A stretch of DNA of 64,000 bases from Streptomyces klenkii (GCF_003626645.1 NZ_RBAM01000005.1:496001-560000), one strand, 5' to 3'. Numbered from the stretch's first letter, positions 25,881 to 36,360 are shown. Notes: generated by a model from the sequence alone, not told the origin. Program-made: numbers and translations.

Positions 25881-26554
25881 TCGATGTCCTGGTCGTGGAC
25901 GACGACTTCCGCGTCGCCGAGATCAATGCCGCGTACGTGGCGCGGGTCCCCGGCTTCCGCGTCGGCGCCAAGGCCCACAACGCGGCACAGGCCATGGCCG
26001 TGCTGGAGAAGGGCGGCATCGACCTGGTGCTGCTGGACCACTTCCTGCCGGACGAGACCGGCCTGTGGCTCGTCCGCCGCCTGCGGCAGCGCGGCGACCT
26101 CACCGACGTGATCATGGTGACGGCGTCGCGGGACATCGCGACCGTCCAGGCGGCCATGCGCTACGGGGCCCTGCAATACCTGGTCAAGCCGTTCACCTTC
26201 CCCGGGCTGCGGGTGAAGCTGGAGGCGTACGCCCAGTTGCGCCGCACCCTCGACGACGCGCAGGAGGCGGGGCAGGACCAGGTCGACCGGATCTTCGGCA
26301 CGCTGCGCACGGCCGCCACCAGCACGCCGCTGCCGAAGGGGCATTCGGCCCCCACGGCGGAGCTGATACGGCAGGTGCTCTCCGACGCCGCCTCCCCGCT
26401 GTCCGCGCACGAGGTCGCCGCCCGCTCGGGACTGAGCCGCTCCACGGCGCAGCGCTACCTCAAGCGGCTGGAGGAGTCCGGGCGGCTGAGCCTGACCCTC
26501 AAGTACGGGGAGACGGGCCGCCCGGAGCACCGGTACGCGTGGATGGGACGCTAG
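25877..26554 (+). CDS. Response regulator, CitB/DctR type
   Basis: The 225-residue protein has a receiver domain (about 1-120) with acidic pocket Asp8-Asp9-Asp10, phosphoacceptor Asp54 (VLLDHFLPDE), Thr in MVTAS and Lys in LVKPF. A CitT/CitB-type linker and a C-terminal helix-turn-helix (EVAARSGLSRSTAQRYLKRL) follow. Its ATG overlaps the kinase stop (ATGA), so both are made together. Given the divergent ABC importer, the simplest inference is that it activates that importer in response to an organic acid or the transported compound. Confidence 0.92.
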   Translation: MIDVLVVDDDFRVAEINAAYVARVPGFRVGAKAHNAAQAMAVLEKGGIDLVLLDHFLPDETGLWLVRRLRQRGDLTDVIMVTASRDIATVQAAMRYGALQYLVKPFTFPGLRVKLEAYAQLRRTLDDAQEAGQDQVDRIFGTLRTAATSTPLPKGHSAPTAELIRQVLSDAASPLSAHEVAARSGLSRSTAQRYLKRLEESGRLSLTLKYGETGRPEHRYAWMGR

Positions 26555-26577
26555 CTCCGCCGCACGGCGGACCGTGG

Positions 26578-27363
26578 TCAGGTGGTGGACGAGCCGGGCG
26601 GCCGCGCGATGCCGTACTGGAAGGCGTAGCGCATGGCCTGGGCCCGGTCGCGCACGCCGGTCTTGGCGAAGAGGTTGTTGATGTGCGTCTTCACCGTCGC
26701 CGTGCTGACGTGCAGCCGCCGGGCGATCTCGGCGTTGGACAGGCCCTCGGCGACCAGCGACAGCACCTCCGCCTCCCGCGTGGTGAGCCCGTCGGGAAGC
26801 TCCCGGCGGACCGGGGACGCGGCGGCCGGGAACGGGGCCCCCGCCGCACCGGAGCCCGTACCAGGGGCCGCGCCGGAGGCCGTACCGGCGGACGCGGCGC
26901 TGCCGGCCGCGGCGGGGTCCGAGAGCCGCTCCAGGAGCCGCCGCTGCACGTTCGGCGACAGCCCGGCCTCCCCCGACATCACGTGCTGCACGGCCCGGAC
27001 GATCTCCTCGCCGCCGGCGTCCTTGGTGAGATAGCCGCGCGCCCCCGCGCGGAGCGCCGGGAACAGCGAATCGTCGTCGGCGTAGGTGGTGAGGACGACG
27101 ACGTGCGTGGCCGGGTGCTCGGCGCGGATGCGCCGCGTGGCCTCGACTCCGTCGCAGCGGGGCATCCGCAGGTCCATCAGCACCACGTCCGGAGCGTGCT
27201 CGGCGACGAGCCGCACCGCCTCCTCCCCGTCGGCCGCCGCACCGACGACCTCGATGCCGGGCAGCAGCCCCAGCAGCATCACGATGCCCTCGCGCACCAC
27301 GGTCTGGTCGTCCGCGACAACGACCCTCGCGACCCCGCCGGCACCGCCCCCGCCACCCGTCAT
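26578..27363 (-). CDS. Response regulator, NarL/LuxR type
   Basis: The 261-residue protein has a receiver domain (about 12-135; Asp18/Asp19, phosphoacceptor Asp64 in VVLMDLRMPR, Lys in LTKDAG) and a C-terminal LuxR helix-turn-helix (TTREAEVLSLVAEGLSNAEI...STATVKTHINNL). They are joined by an unusually long Ala/Gly/Pro linker of about 40 residues (roughly 150-190), which may partly reflect sequence slippage in GC-rich DNA. The ATG overlaps the stop of the kinase gene (ATGA). It is convergent with the CitB-type regulator; only 23 bases separate the two stops. Confidence 0.92.
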   Translation of the reverse strand: MTGGGGGAGGVARVVVADDQTVVREGIVMLLGLLPGIEVVGAAADGEEAVRLVAEHAPDVVLMDLRMPRCDGVEATRRIRAEHPATHVVVLTTYADDDSLFPALRAGARGYLTKDAGGEEIVRAVQHVMSGEAGLSPNVQRRLLERLSDPAAAGSAASAGTASGAAPGTGSGAAGAPFPAAASPVRRELPDGLTTREAEVLSLVAEGLSNAEIARRLHVSTATVKTHINNLFAKTGVRDRAQAMRYAFQYGIARPPGSSTT

Positions 27364-28523
27364 GCGGGCACCCGCAGATGCACCACGAACCCCTCCTCCC
27401 CGGACCCTGCCGGCCCGGCCTCCAGCGTGCCGCCCAGCAGTTCGGCCCGCTCCCTCATCCCCAGCAGACCGTACCCGGCACCGGCGGCCCCCAGCTCTCC
27501 CGACGCTCCGCGCGCCCCCCGGTCGCGGACCCACAGCTCGACCCACCCCTCCAGATAGGTGAACCGCATCTCCACCGGCGCACCCGGGGCGTGCTTGCGC
27601 ACATTGGTCAGCGCCTCCTGCGCGACCCTGCGCACCGCCAGCCCGGCCTCGGCCGGCAGGCCGCGCGGCTCCCCCGTCACCTCCAGCCGCGCACCCTCCC
27701 CCGCCGCGGACTCCCGCAGGAACTCCTCCACGGGGGTCATCTCCCCGCGCAGCGCGGACAGGGCCTGCCGGGTCTCGGCCAGGCCCTCGCGGGCCATGCC
27801 CCGGGCCGCCACCACCCGCTCCAGCACCCGCTGCGGGTCCTCACCGCGCTCGATCAGCAGCCGGGCCGCCTCCAGGTGCACCATCTGCGCGGACAGGCTG
27901 TGCGCGAGCACGTCATGGATCTCCCGGGCGATCCGGGCCCGCTCGGCCAGCGCCGCCGACTCCGCCTCCGCGCGCCGCGCCGCCCGCTCCTGGGCCAGCA
28001 GCCGGAACCCGGCCCCCCGCGCCTCCTCGTCCAGCCGGAGCGCGTAGCCGATGAAGGGCAGTGCCACCACCGTGCCCATGAGCACCAGCGGCTGCTCGGT
28101 GCTGGCCAGGGCGTAGGCCCCCATGGCGACCGCCGAGACGCCCAGGGCGTGGAGGAGCGGCAGCCGCTCCACGGCGATCACGACGCTGCCGCCCCAGAGC
28201 ACCGCGGCCGGTGTGTGCTGCCCCGCCAACTGGGCGGCCACGCCGACGCCCAGCAGCACCCCCACGAGCGCCAGGGACGGCCGCAGCCGCCGCGCCAGCG
28301 TGGTGAGGTAGTAGCCCCGCACCGCGGCGGCGCAGGCCAGGAAGCCCGCGGCGAGGGCCGCGTACCCCCAGCCGTGGAAGGAGCCGTTGCGCAGGGCTCC
28401 CCAGAGGACCAGGGCGGCCAGCACTCCCCTGACGCCCCACGTCATCACCTGCCGGCGCCTCGGCACCCCGACCCCGGAGAGGGCCTCGCGGGCGGGCCAG
28501 GCCGTCCAGTTCTCCATCGGCAC
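27360..28523 (-). CDS. Sensor histidine kinase, NarL-cognate (HisKA_3) type
   Basis: The 387-residue kinase has five or six hydrophobic segments in the first 165 residues and no sizeable extracellular domain, so it probably senses the membrane. A HisKA_3 dimerisation domain follows with phosphoacceptor His203 in AREIHDVLAHSLS, then a HATPase_c (QEALTNVRKHAP, GYGLLGMRERAELLGG). I prefer the GTG start (VPMENW) because GGAAGGA lies 6 bases upstream. It is the middle gene of an operon: DUF1453-type membrane protein, kinase, regulator. This makes the small membrane protein a candidate accessory sensor. Confidence 0.9.
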   Translation of the reverse strand: MPMENWTAWPAREALSGVGVPRRRQVMTWGVRGVLAALVLWGALRNGSFHGWGYAALAAGFLACAAAVRGYYLTTLARRLRPSLALVGVLLGVGVAAQLAGQHTPAAVLWGGSVVIAVERLPLLHALGVSAVAMGAYALASTEQPLVLMGTVVALPFIGYALRLDEEARGAGFRLLAQERAARRAEAESAALAERARIAREIHDVLAHSLSAQMVHLEAARLLIERGEDPQRVLERVVAARGMAREGLAETRQALSALRGEMTPVEEFLRESAAGEGARLEVTGEPRGLPAEAGLAVRRVAQEALTNVRKHAPGAPVEMRFTYLEGWVELWVRDRGARGASGELGAAGAGYGLLGMRERAELLGGTLEAGPAGSGEEGFVVHLRVPA

Positions 28524-28551
28524 GCGCGATCCTTCCACCCTCCGGCCGGTG

Positions 28552-29040
28552 TCAGCCGCCGGCCGTGACACGGTACGCCGGGCGTATGCCGTGGACGCGG
28601 TGGAGAACCACGGCGGTACGGGCCAGCAGCACGGCGGCGACGGTCACCATCGTCGCGGAACTGCCCTGATGGACGCCCGCCAGCGCGCCCAGGCCGTGCA
28701 GCCCCAGCCTCAGGGCGGCCCCACCGAGCCATATCGCGGCCGTCGCCTTGCTTCCCTGGGCCCAGGCCCCGCCGGACTCGTCCGCCCAGACGCGGCTGCT
28801 CCACGCCCAGGCGGCCCCGGTCGCGAGCCCGGCCAGGACCCCGCCCGCCAGCAGCCCGGCCGACACGGCCGGGTGCGCGGGATCGATGAGCCCGGGCTCG
28901 CGCACGGCCAGGAAGACCAGCACGGCCGGCAGGACCCACCAGCCCTTGGCGTCCCTGCTCACCCGCTGCGGCCGGACCTGCCGGACCAGCGTGAGCACGA
29001 GGACGGCGGCGATCACCAGACCATTGGCCGTACCGGACAT
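28552..29040 (-). CDS. DUF1453-type small membrane protein
   Basis: The 162-residue protein has four to five predicted membrane helices separated by short loops (for example LVIAAVLVLTLVRQ, WWVLPAVLVFLAV, AGLLAGGVLAGLATGAAW). It resembles the DUF1453/CcdC-like family found beside two-component systems in actinobacteria. It has no catalytic motif. It lies 28 bases upstream of the kinase gene on the same strand, so it probably belongs to the same operon and may tune the kinase. The function is not known. Confidence 0.75.
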   Translation of the reverse strand: MSGTANGLVIAAVLVLTLVRQVRPQRVSRDAKGWWVLPAVLVFLAVREPGLIDPAHPAVSAGLLAGGVLAGLATGAAWAWSSRVWADESGGAWAQGSKATAAIWLGGAALRLGLHGLGALAGVHQGSSATMVTVAAVLLARTAVVLHRVHGIRPAYRVTAGG

Positions 29041-29153
29041 GAGGAGCCTCCGCGGATCCCGGAAAAGCGCTGACGACGAACGCTTCCGAAACTACGGACC
29101 GGGCTCCGGGCACGGATCGGAGCACGGGTGGGTTCCGGGTGGAGATGCGCGAC

Positions 29154-29187
29154 GGTGCTCTCTCCACCCAGGGGTGGAGAGAGCACC
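29154..29187. terminator. Perfect 34-bp inverted repeat after parE
   Basis: GGTGCTCTCTCCACCC and its exact complement form a 16-bp stem separated by only two bases, in the 206-bp gap between parE and the DUF1453 gene. It could terminate the parE transcript. The near-absence of a loop and its place upstream of the DUF1453-kinase-regulator operon also allow an operator. Nothing else is visible in this gap. Confidence 0.6.
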
Positions 29188-29246
29188 GGGAAGCGCCAGG
29201 AATCACCGAGCAGGCACCCGGGAGACAAAGGCCCGGGAAGGGTGGG

Positions 29247-31367
<2,121 letters not shown>

Positions 31368-31584
31368 GCGGGTTCGCTCCTCGCTGAATTTCTTTTCGGC
31401 CCCGGTCGGGCGGACCGGCGGCCCGGTTGCCGTTCAGAGGGTACCGATGCCTGGTAGAGCCTTTGTGCAGCCACCCGTGGGAACGACCATGCTAGTCCAG
31501 GCATCGATCACACGTTCGATGACACGATGGAGTGACGTGCACATCACGTTCCCTTGGAGGCATGAACCATTTAGGCTCCGGGCA

Positions 31585-31622
31585 CGTCCTCAAGAACACC
31601 GGCAAGCCGGCCGGTGAGGACG
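31585..31622. other. Long hairpin in the parE/DUF7455 intergenic region; possible structured RNA
   Basis: The 443-bp gap between the divergent parE and DUF7455 genes is clearly less GC-rich than its neighbours. It contains CGTCCTC...CACCGGC-AAGCCG-GCCGGTG-AGGACG, a two-part stem with an AAGAA bulge. The surrounding 31560-31700 segment has short open frames on both strands but without Streptomyces codon bias. A TTGACC at 31767-31772 may be the -35 of the DUF7455 promoter. I do not recognise an Rfam family; it could be a leader, a small RNA or a promoter-region hairpin. Confidence 0.35.
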
Positions 31623-31810
31623 AAAGCCCCCAGCGATGTGAAACCGTAGGCCCACGCAATACGGCTCATTCGCCGCCAACCGTCAAGATCTGGCCGACTC
31701 GGAAGAGACTCGGAAGGAACTTTCGAGGAAAAGCCGCGAGCGGGAACGTTTTCGGCCTGGTTGGATGTTGACCCTGGTACGACAGCTCGTCGAGCTAGAG
31801 AAGAGGCGAC

Positions 31811-32041
31811 GTGACTACTGTTCTGACCCCCGCGAGCCCGCTGACGGCCGCTGACCGCTGCGACCGGTGCGGCGCTCAGGCCTACCTGCGCGTCGTTCTC
31901 ATGAGCGGCGGTGAACTGCTCTTCTGCGCCCACCATGGACGCAAGTTCGAGCCAGAACTCAAGAAGATCGCCGCGGAAATACAGGACGAGACGGAGCGGC
32001 TCACCGCCCCCCCGGCGTCTGCGCCCGACGAGGACCGCTGA
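31811..32041 (+). CDS. DUF7455 family small zinc-ribbon-like protein
   Basis: The 76-residue protein has Cys17-x-x-Cys20 and Cys39-x-His41-His42, spaced like a small zinc-ribbon, followed by an acidic helical C-terminus. It is conserved in actinobacteria between the hrdB and parE genes and assigned to DUF7455. The GTG start (MTTVLTPASPLTAADRC) has AGAGAAGAGG upstream. The function is unknown; a role as a small nucleic-acid- or protein-binding factor is only inference from the fold. Its last 41 bases overlap, antisense, the 3' end of the trypsin-like protease frame. Confidence 0.8.
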   Translation: MTTVLTPASPLTAADRCDRCGAQAYLRVVLMSGGELLFCAHHGRKFEPELKKIAAEIQDETERLTAPPASAPDEDR

Positions 32042-33095
32042 GTCCGTAGCGGAACGCTGACACATCGCATCCGACGACGAGCGAGGTCCGGCCACTTCGT
32101 GCCGGGCAGCCGCGGGCGGCTCCCCCCACTCCGGGGGAAGCCGCCCGCTCTCGTACCCTGGGCCCGCTCCTGGGCCCCTTGCGGGCGTGCGGCGCGTGCT
32201 TCGGCGACTGCGCCGCGGGCGGCTGGCCGGGCGTCGTAGCGGGCTGAGCCGCCGGCTGCTGGGCCTGCGCCCCGGGCAGTGCCCCGTCAGGGCTGTGCGC
32301 CGCCACGAGGGCCGTGTAGGCCGAGATCCGGGTGTACACCCCCGGGTACAGGGGCTGGCCGCAGCCGGCCCCCCAGGACACCACGCCGACGACCTTGCCC
32401 TTGGCCACCAGCGGCCCGCCGCTGTCGCCCTGGCAGGCGTCCCGCCCGCCCAGCGGCACCCCGGCGCACAGCATGGACGCCCGGCGGTAGACGCCGTCCG
32501 CGCTGCCCGGATAGGCCCGCTCGCACGCCGTGTCCTGAAGGACCCGGACCCGCGCCCCGCGCAGGATGTCCGAGTAGGTGCCGTTGCCCACGACGTCGCC
32601 CCAGCCGAAGACGACGGCCTCTCCGCCCACCTGATAGGCCGGGTCGCCCTGCGGCGCCATCGGGATCACATAGTTCTCCGGCACCGCGTTCCGCAGGGTG
32701 AGCACGGCGATGTCCCCGGCGTTCGACCCCGGGTCGAAGCCCGGGTTGACCCAGGTCTCCCGCGGCTCCACCTCCGAACCGGCGACGCCCCGCAGGTCGT
32801 CCCGGCCGATGATGACGCGCAGGTCGTTCGCCTCGGCCACGTCGGCGCCCAGCACCTCGCGGCTCAGGCAGTGCGCTGCCGTGACGACCGTTCTGCGGCC
32901 CACGATGACGCCGCCGCAGAACTGTCCGGCCCTGGCAGCCCCGAACCGCTGCCGGCTGCCCAGGGCGACCACCCAGGGCGCCTCGGAGCTCCTGACGGCC
33001 TGCCCTCCGACGACCGCACGGTCCGCCACCGCCGGAGCGGGGACCGCGGCCAGCAGCGCGATCGTCCCGGCCAGCAGGCAGCTCAGCGAACGCAT
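32001..33095 (-). CDS. Secreted trypsin-like serine protease (S1)
   Basis: The 364-residue protein has a signal peptide (1-24, cleavage after AVA) and a mature start AVVGGQAV. The chymotrypsin-fold domain carries the full triad His75 (TAAHC), Asp128 (NAGDIAVL) and Ser225 (GDSGGPL), with Asp219 in the S1 pocket giving trypsin-like Lys/Arg specificity and paired cysteines for disulfides. After about residue 266 a Pro/Gln/Ala tail follows. The frame then continues through a perfect terminator hairpin and into the antisense of the neighbouring gene before stopping, so the last 40 or so residues are suspect: a lost stop or frameshift is likely. Confidence 0.88.
   Translation of the reverse strand: MRSLSCLLAGTIALLAAVPAPAVADRAVVGGQAVRSSEAPWVVALGSRQRFGAARAGQFCGGVIVGRRTVVTAAHCLSREVLGADVAEANDLRVIIGRDDLRGVAGSEVEPRETWVNPGFDPGSNAGDIAVLTLRNAVPENYVIPMAPQGDPAYQVGGEAVVFGWGDVVGNGTYSDILRGARVRVLQDTACERAYPGSADGVYRRASMLCAGVPLGGRDACQGDSGGPLVAKGKVVGVVSWGAGCGQPLYPGVYTRISAYTALVAAHSPDGALPGAQAQQPAAQPATTPGQPPAAQSPKHAPHARKGPRSGPRVRERAASPGVGGAARGCPARSGRTSLVVGCDVSAFRYGLSGPRRAQTPGGR
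32112..32148. terminator. Bidirectional terminator between DUF7455 and the trypsin-like gene
   Basis: GCGGGCGGCTCCCCC pairs with GGGGGAAGCCGCCCGC (one mismatch or bulge) around a short loop. It lies 70 bases past the DUF7455 stop but inside the annotated 3' end of the convergent protease frame. Confidence 0.75.
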
Positions 33096-33214
33096 ACAGT
33101 CTCCTGACTCTACGGGGTTCCTCGTACACCAAGAGTCAACCCGCAGTGCCCGCGGCGCATCCGGAACCTGGACGGCATGCCTCCGGATCCGTCGCACTGT
33201 CACCCGTACAGCCC

Positions 33215-33253
33215 GCAGGGCCCGGCACCTCGGGAAGAGGTGCCGGGCCCTGC
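33215..33253. terminator. Terminator after hrdB
   Basis: A perfect 17-bp stem (GCAGGGCCCGGCACCTC and its complement) with a GGGAA loop lies 26 bases past the hrdB stop on the minus strand. It insulates the sigma factor gene from the protease gene on the same strand. Confidence 0.88.
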
Positions 33254-33279
33254 GGAGACTGCTTGCTTCCGCTCCGGGT

Positions 33280-34830
33280 CTAGTCCAGGTAGTCGCGGAG
33301 GACCTGGGAACGGGACGGGTGGCGCAGCTTGGACATCGTCTTCGACTCGATCTGACGGATGCGCTCGCGCGTCACCCCGTAGACCTTGCCGATCTCGTCG
33401 AGGGTCTTCGGCTGGCCGTCGGTGAGGCCGAAGCGCATGGAGACCACGCCCGCCTCGCGCTCGCTGAGCGTGTCCAGGACGGAGTGCAGCTGCTCCTGGA
33501 GCAGGGTGAAGCTGACGGCGTCGGCCGGCACGACCGCCTCGGAGTCCTCGATGAGGTCACCGAACTCGCTGTCGCCGTCCTCACCCAGGGGGGTGTGGAG
33601 GGAGATCGGCTCGCGGCCGTACTTCTGGACCTCGATGACCTTCTCCGGGGTCATGTCGAGCTCCTTGGCCAGCTCCTCCGGGGTGGGCTCGCGGCCCAGG
33701 TCCTGGAGCATCTGGCGCTGGACGCGCGCGAGCTTGTTGATGACCTCGACCATGTGCACCGGGATACGGATGGTGCGGGCCTGGTCGGCCATCGCGCGCG
33801 TGATGGCCTGGCGGATCCACCAGGTCGCGTAGGTGGAGAACTTGTAGCCCTTGGTGTAGTCGAACTTCTCGACCGCACGGATCAGACCGAGGTTGCCCTC
33901 CTGGATCAGGTCCAGGAAGAGCATGCCGCGGCCGGTGTAGCGCTTGGCCAGCGAGACCACCAGGCGGAGGTTGGCCTCCAGGAGGTGGTTCTTGGCGCGG
34001 CGCCCGTCCTCGGCGATGATCTCCAGCTCGCGCTTGAGCTTCGGGGCGAGCTTGTCGGAGTTCGCCAGCTTGTCCTCGGCGAACAGGCCCGCCTCGATGC
34101 GCTTGGCGAGCTCCACCTCCTGCTCGGCGTTGAGGAGGGGGACCTTGCCGATCTGCTTCAGGTAGTCCTTGACCGGGTCGGCGGTGGCACCGGCGACGGC
34201 GACCTGCTGCGCGGGAGCGTCGTCCTCGTCGTCGTCGGAGAGGACGAAGCCCTTGTTCTCGCCGGTCTCGTCCTCCTCCTCGCCCTTGCCCGGGGTCGGG
34301 GTCTCCTCCACGAGGTCCTCGTCGAGGAGCTCGTCGGCGTCCTTCTTCGCGGCGGTCTTCTTGGCCGCCGTCTTCTTGACCGCGGTCTTCTTGGCCGCGG
34401 TCTTCTTCGCCGCCGCCTTCTTGGCGACGGCCTTCTTGGCGGGCGCCTCCGCGCTCTCGTCGTCGCCGTACGCCGCGGAGGCGGACGTGGCGGACGCCGA
34501 GGACGCGGTCTGCCTGGCCGTGACCGTCTTGGAGGCGACGGCCTTGGTGGCGGTGCGCTTCGCCGGGCTCTTCGCTGCGACGCTCTTACGGGTGCGCTTG
34601 GGCGCCTCGGCGGCACTGACCATCAGCGTCACACCCTCCTCGTCGAGGACCTGGTTGAGGCTGCGCAGAACGTTCTTCCACTGGGTTGGCGGAATCTGGT
34701 CAGCCTCGAAGGCCCGACGCACGTCGTCGCCGGCGATCTGCCCCTCGGCCTTTCCCTGCTCGATGAGCGCCATCAGAGACTCGGATTCGGCGATCTCCGG
34801 CGGGAGCGTACGGGATGTGCTGGCCGACAC
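33280..34830 (-). CDS. hrdB: Principal RNA polymerase sigma factor HrdB
   Basis: The 516-residue essential group 1 sigma factor has the HrdB-type N-terminus (SASTSRTLPPEIAESESLMA) and a long Lys/Ala/acidic linker (about 75-205; repeats of AAKKTA and acidic EEEDE). Region 1.2 (DPVKDYLKQIGKVPLL), region 2 (DLIQEGNLGLIRAVEKFDY, YKFSTYATWWIRQAI), region 3 and region 4 (EIGKVYGVTRERIRQIESKT) follow. The start is the GTG giving MSASTSRT, with GAGAGG 7 bases upstream; a TTG two codons earlier is an artefact of the open frame. It is monocistronic with its own terminator. Confidence 0.97.
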   Translation of the reverse strand: MSASTSRTLPPEIAESESLMALIEQGKAEGQIAGDDVRRAFEADQIPPTQWKNVLRSLNQVLDEEGVTLMVSAAEAPKRTRKSVAAKSPAKRTATKAVASKTVTARQTASSASATSASAAYGDDESAEAPAKKAVAKKAAAKKTAAKKTAVKKTAAKKTAAKKDADELLDEDLVEETPTPGKGEEEDETGENKGFVLSDDDEDDAPAQQVAVAGATADPVKDYLKQIGKVPLLNAEQEVELAKRIEAGLFAEDKLANSDKLAPKLKRELEIIAEDGRRAKNHLLEANLRLVVSLAKRYTGRGMLFLDLIQEGNLGLIRAVEKFDYTKGYKFSTYATWWIRQAITRAMADQARTIRIPVHMVEVINKLARVQRQMLQDLGREPTPEELAKELDMTPEKVIEVQKYGREPISLHTPLGEDGDSEFGDLIEDSEAVVPADAVSFTLLQEQLHSVLDTLSEREAGVVSMRFGLTDGQPKTLDEIGKVYGVTRERIRQIESKTMSKLRHPSRSQVLRDYLD

Positions 34831-35160
34831 GAACAACCTCTCGGAACGATGGAAACGGCTTCCGGCCCCGGCTCGCCCTGATCGGGGAACCGGTTCCGAC
34901 GACCGCCGGCATGGATGAACCGACGGCGCGCGGGTGATGGGATGCAGACGGACACAGCGCCCCGGACGAGGCCGGTATTCCCTCCGCGTCCACCACCTCT
35001 TTAGTCATCGCACTGCCTCAAGGAGCGTTACGCCCAATCCTCGTGGCCCGAGTCACACCCCAAAACAGAATGAATGCCCATTCAACTGGACATAACACTC
35101 CACTTCCTGGCGTCCCGGTCCGAGTTCCGGGAGGGGCGCAGGGGCAGGCGGACGGCTCAC
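34831..35160 (-). promoter_or_regulatory. hrdB leader and promoter region
   Basis: About 330 bp upstream of hrdB hold no convincing gene. The AT-richer stretch near 35040-35105 is the likely promoter. An in-frame ATG at 35008 opens a 102-codon frame that passes over the hrdB start without codon bias, so I treat it as chance. No confident -10/-35 pair could be fixed by eye. Confidence 0.35.
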
Positions 35161-35188
35161 GCGTGCGGCCGCGCATCCGGCCGCACGC
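35161..35188. terminator. Terminator after whiH
   Basis: GCGTGCGGCC and GGCCGCACGC form a perfect 10-bp stem with an 8-base loop, about 75 bases past the whiH stop on the minus strand. Confidence 0.65.
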
Positions 35189-35263
35189 GCGGACCCTGTC
35201 CCGGCCCTGCGCGTGCGGCCCTTCTGTACGACCCCACTCGTACCGTCCCGCTCCTCTCCGCGG

Positions 35264-36148
35264 TCAGTGCTCGCGCGGCGCGGGCACCACGCGCTCGACG
35301 TCCGGGTGGGCGACGAGCAGCTGCCGCATGGCGGCCTCGGCCCCGGCCCCGTCGCCCGCGCCGACGGCGTCGACGATGCGGAGGTGGTGCCCCACGCCGG
35401 CCTCGGTGGGGCGGTCACAGCCGCCGGAGGGCGCGCCCGAGACGTGCAGGGCGGAGGAGACGATGCCTGCGAGGTGCTCCAGCATGCGGTTGCCCGCGAC
35501 CTGGAGGAGCAGGGAGTGGAACTCGGCGTCGGCGCGGGTGAAGGTCAGCGAGTCGCCCTGAGCCAGGGCGTGGCCCATGATCTCGGCCATGTCGGCCAGG
35601 CGCTGCTGGACGTCCTCGCGGCCGTGCCCGGCGGCGAGGCGGGCGGCCAGCGGCTCGATGGTCCAGCGCAGCTCGCACAGCTCGCGGCGCTGGTCGTCCC
35701 GCTGCGGGCCGAAGGCCCGCCACTCGATGATGTCGGGGTCGAGGAGGTTCCAGTCGCTGACGGGGCGGACGCGGGTGCCGACGTTGGGGCGCGCGCTGAC
35801 GAGGCCCTTGGCCTCCAGGACGCGCAGGGACTCGCGGACGACGGTCCTGGAGACCTCGAAGCGCTGTCCGATCTCCTCGGGGACGAGCGGGCGGTCCGCG
35901 CCCAGGTCACCCGAGACGATCATCTGGCCGAGCTGCTGCACGAGCTGGCCGTGCAGGCCCCGGCCCCGGCTGCCGGCCGCCCTGCGGCCGGCGCGGCTGA
36001 GCTCCGCCTCGCCGTCCCAGGCGGGCGGTGCCCCGCGGTCGGCCCCGGGGGCCTCCGCGTAGGAGTAACGGTCAAGCTCGCCCGGGCCTGCGAGGCCGGA
36101 GTCGGCGGGGCGAGCCGCGGTCATCATGGTGTGCGCAAGGGTACTCAC
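35264..36148 (-). CDS. whiH: Sporulation regulator WhiH (GntR family, FadR/FCD subfamily)
   Basis: The 294-residue GntR regulator is required for sporulation septation in aerial hyphae. The N-terminal extension (STLAHTMMTAARPADSGLAG) matches what I know of S. coelicolor WhiH. The winged helix (about 82-150; LVQQLGQMIVSGDLGADRPL, FEVSRTVVRESLRVLEAKGL) and FCD domain (about 165-280; WNLLDPDIIEWRAFG, DAEFHSLLLQVAGNRML) follow. The position directly upstream of hrdB on the same strand is the known whiH location. The GTG start has AAAGGAGG upstream; a frame extending 18 codons further lacks similarity. Confidence 0.92.
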   Translation of the reverse strand: MSTLAHTMMTAARPADSGLAGPGELDRYSYAEAPGADRGAPPAWDGEAELSRAGRRAAGSRGRGLHGQLVQQLGQMIVSGDLGADRPLVPEEIGQRFEVSRTVVRESLRVLEAKGLVSARPNVGTRVRPVSDWNLLDPDIIEWRAFGPQRDDQRRELCELRWTIEPLAARLAAGHGREDVQQRLADMAEIMGHALAQGDSLTFTRADAEFHSLLLQVAGNRMLEHLAGIVSSALHVSGAPSGGCDRPTEAGVGHHLRIVDAVGAGDGAGAEAAMRQLLVAHPDVERVVPAPREH

Positions 36149-36360
36149 GCCTCCTTTGTCGGCGACACCTCGAGATGCCTTGAGGTCTTTGGTGAAAAGC
36201 ACACGAAAGGGTGATCGCCCATTACCTCACAATTGACGGCCAAACGGACAGAATCGGGCACTCTCCGAGACGATCCATATGCGGAGCGTGACGGTCACGG
36301 CCTGCGAACTCTGCACGTGGGAGGGGGCGCCGGGACCCCCGGCCGGCACGGCGGCGGCCT

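Noticed and set aside
31532..31771. 79-codon open frame on the plus strand before DUF7455
   Set aside because: The internal ATG is one base from the GGAGG, codon bias disappears after about 20 codons, and the sequence folds as a hairpin; a noncoding explanation is simpler.
31571..32095. Open frame on the minus strand opposite DUF7455, ending in a hydrophobic segment
   Set aside because: It is antisense to a conserved gene for most of its length, lacks third-position G/C bias, and its only plausible internal start gives a 32-residue peptide with no ribosome site.
34700..35008. 102-codon frame overlapping the hrdB start on the same strand
   Set aside because: It has no codon bias or family similarity and lies in the hrdB leader and first codons in another frame.
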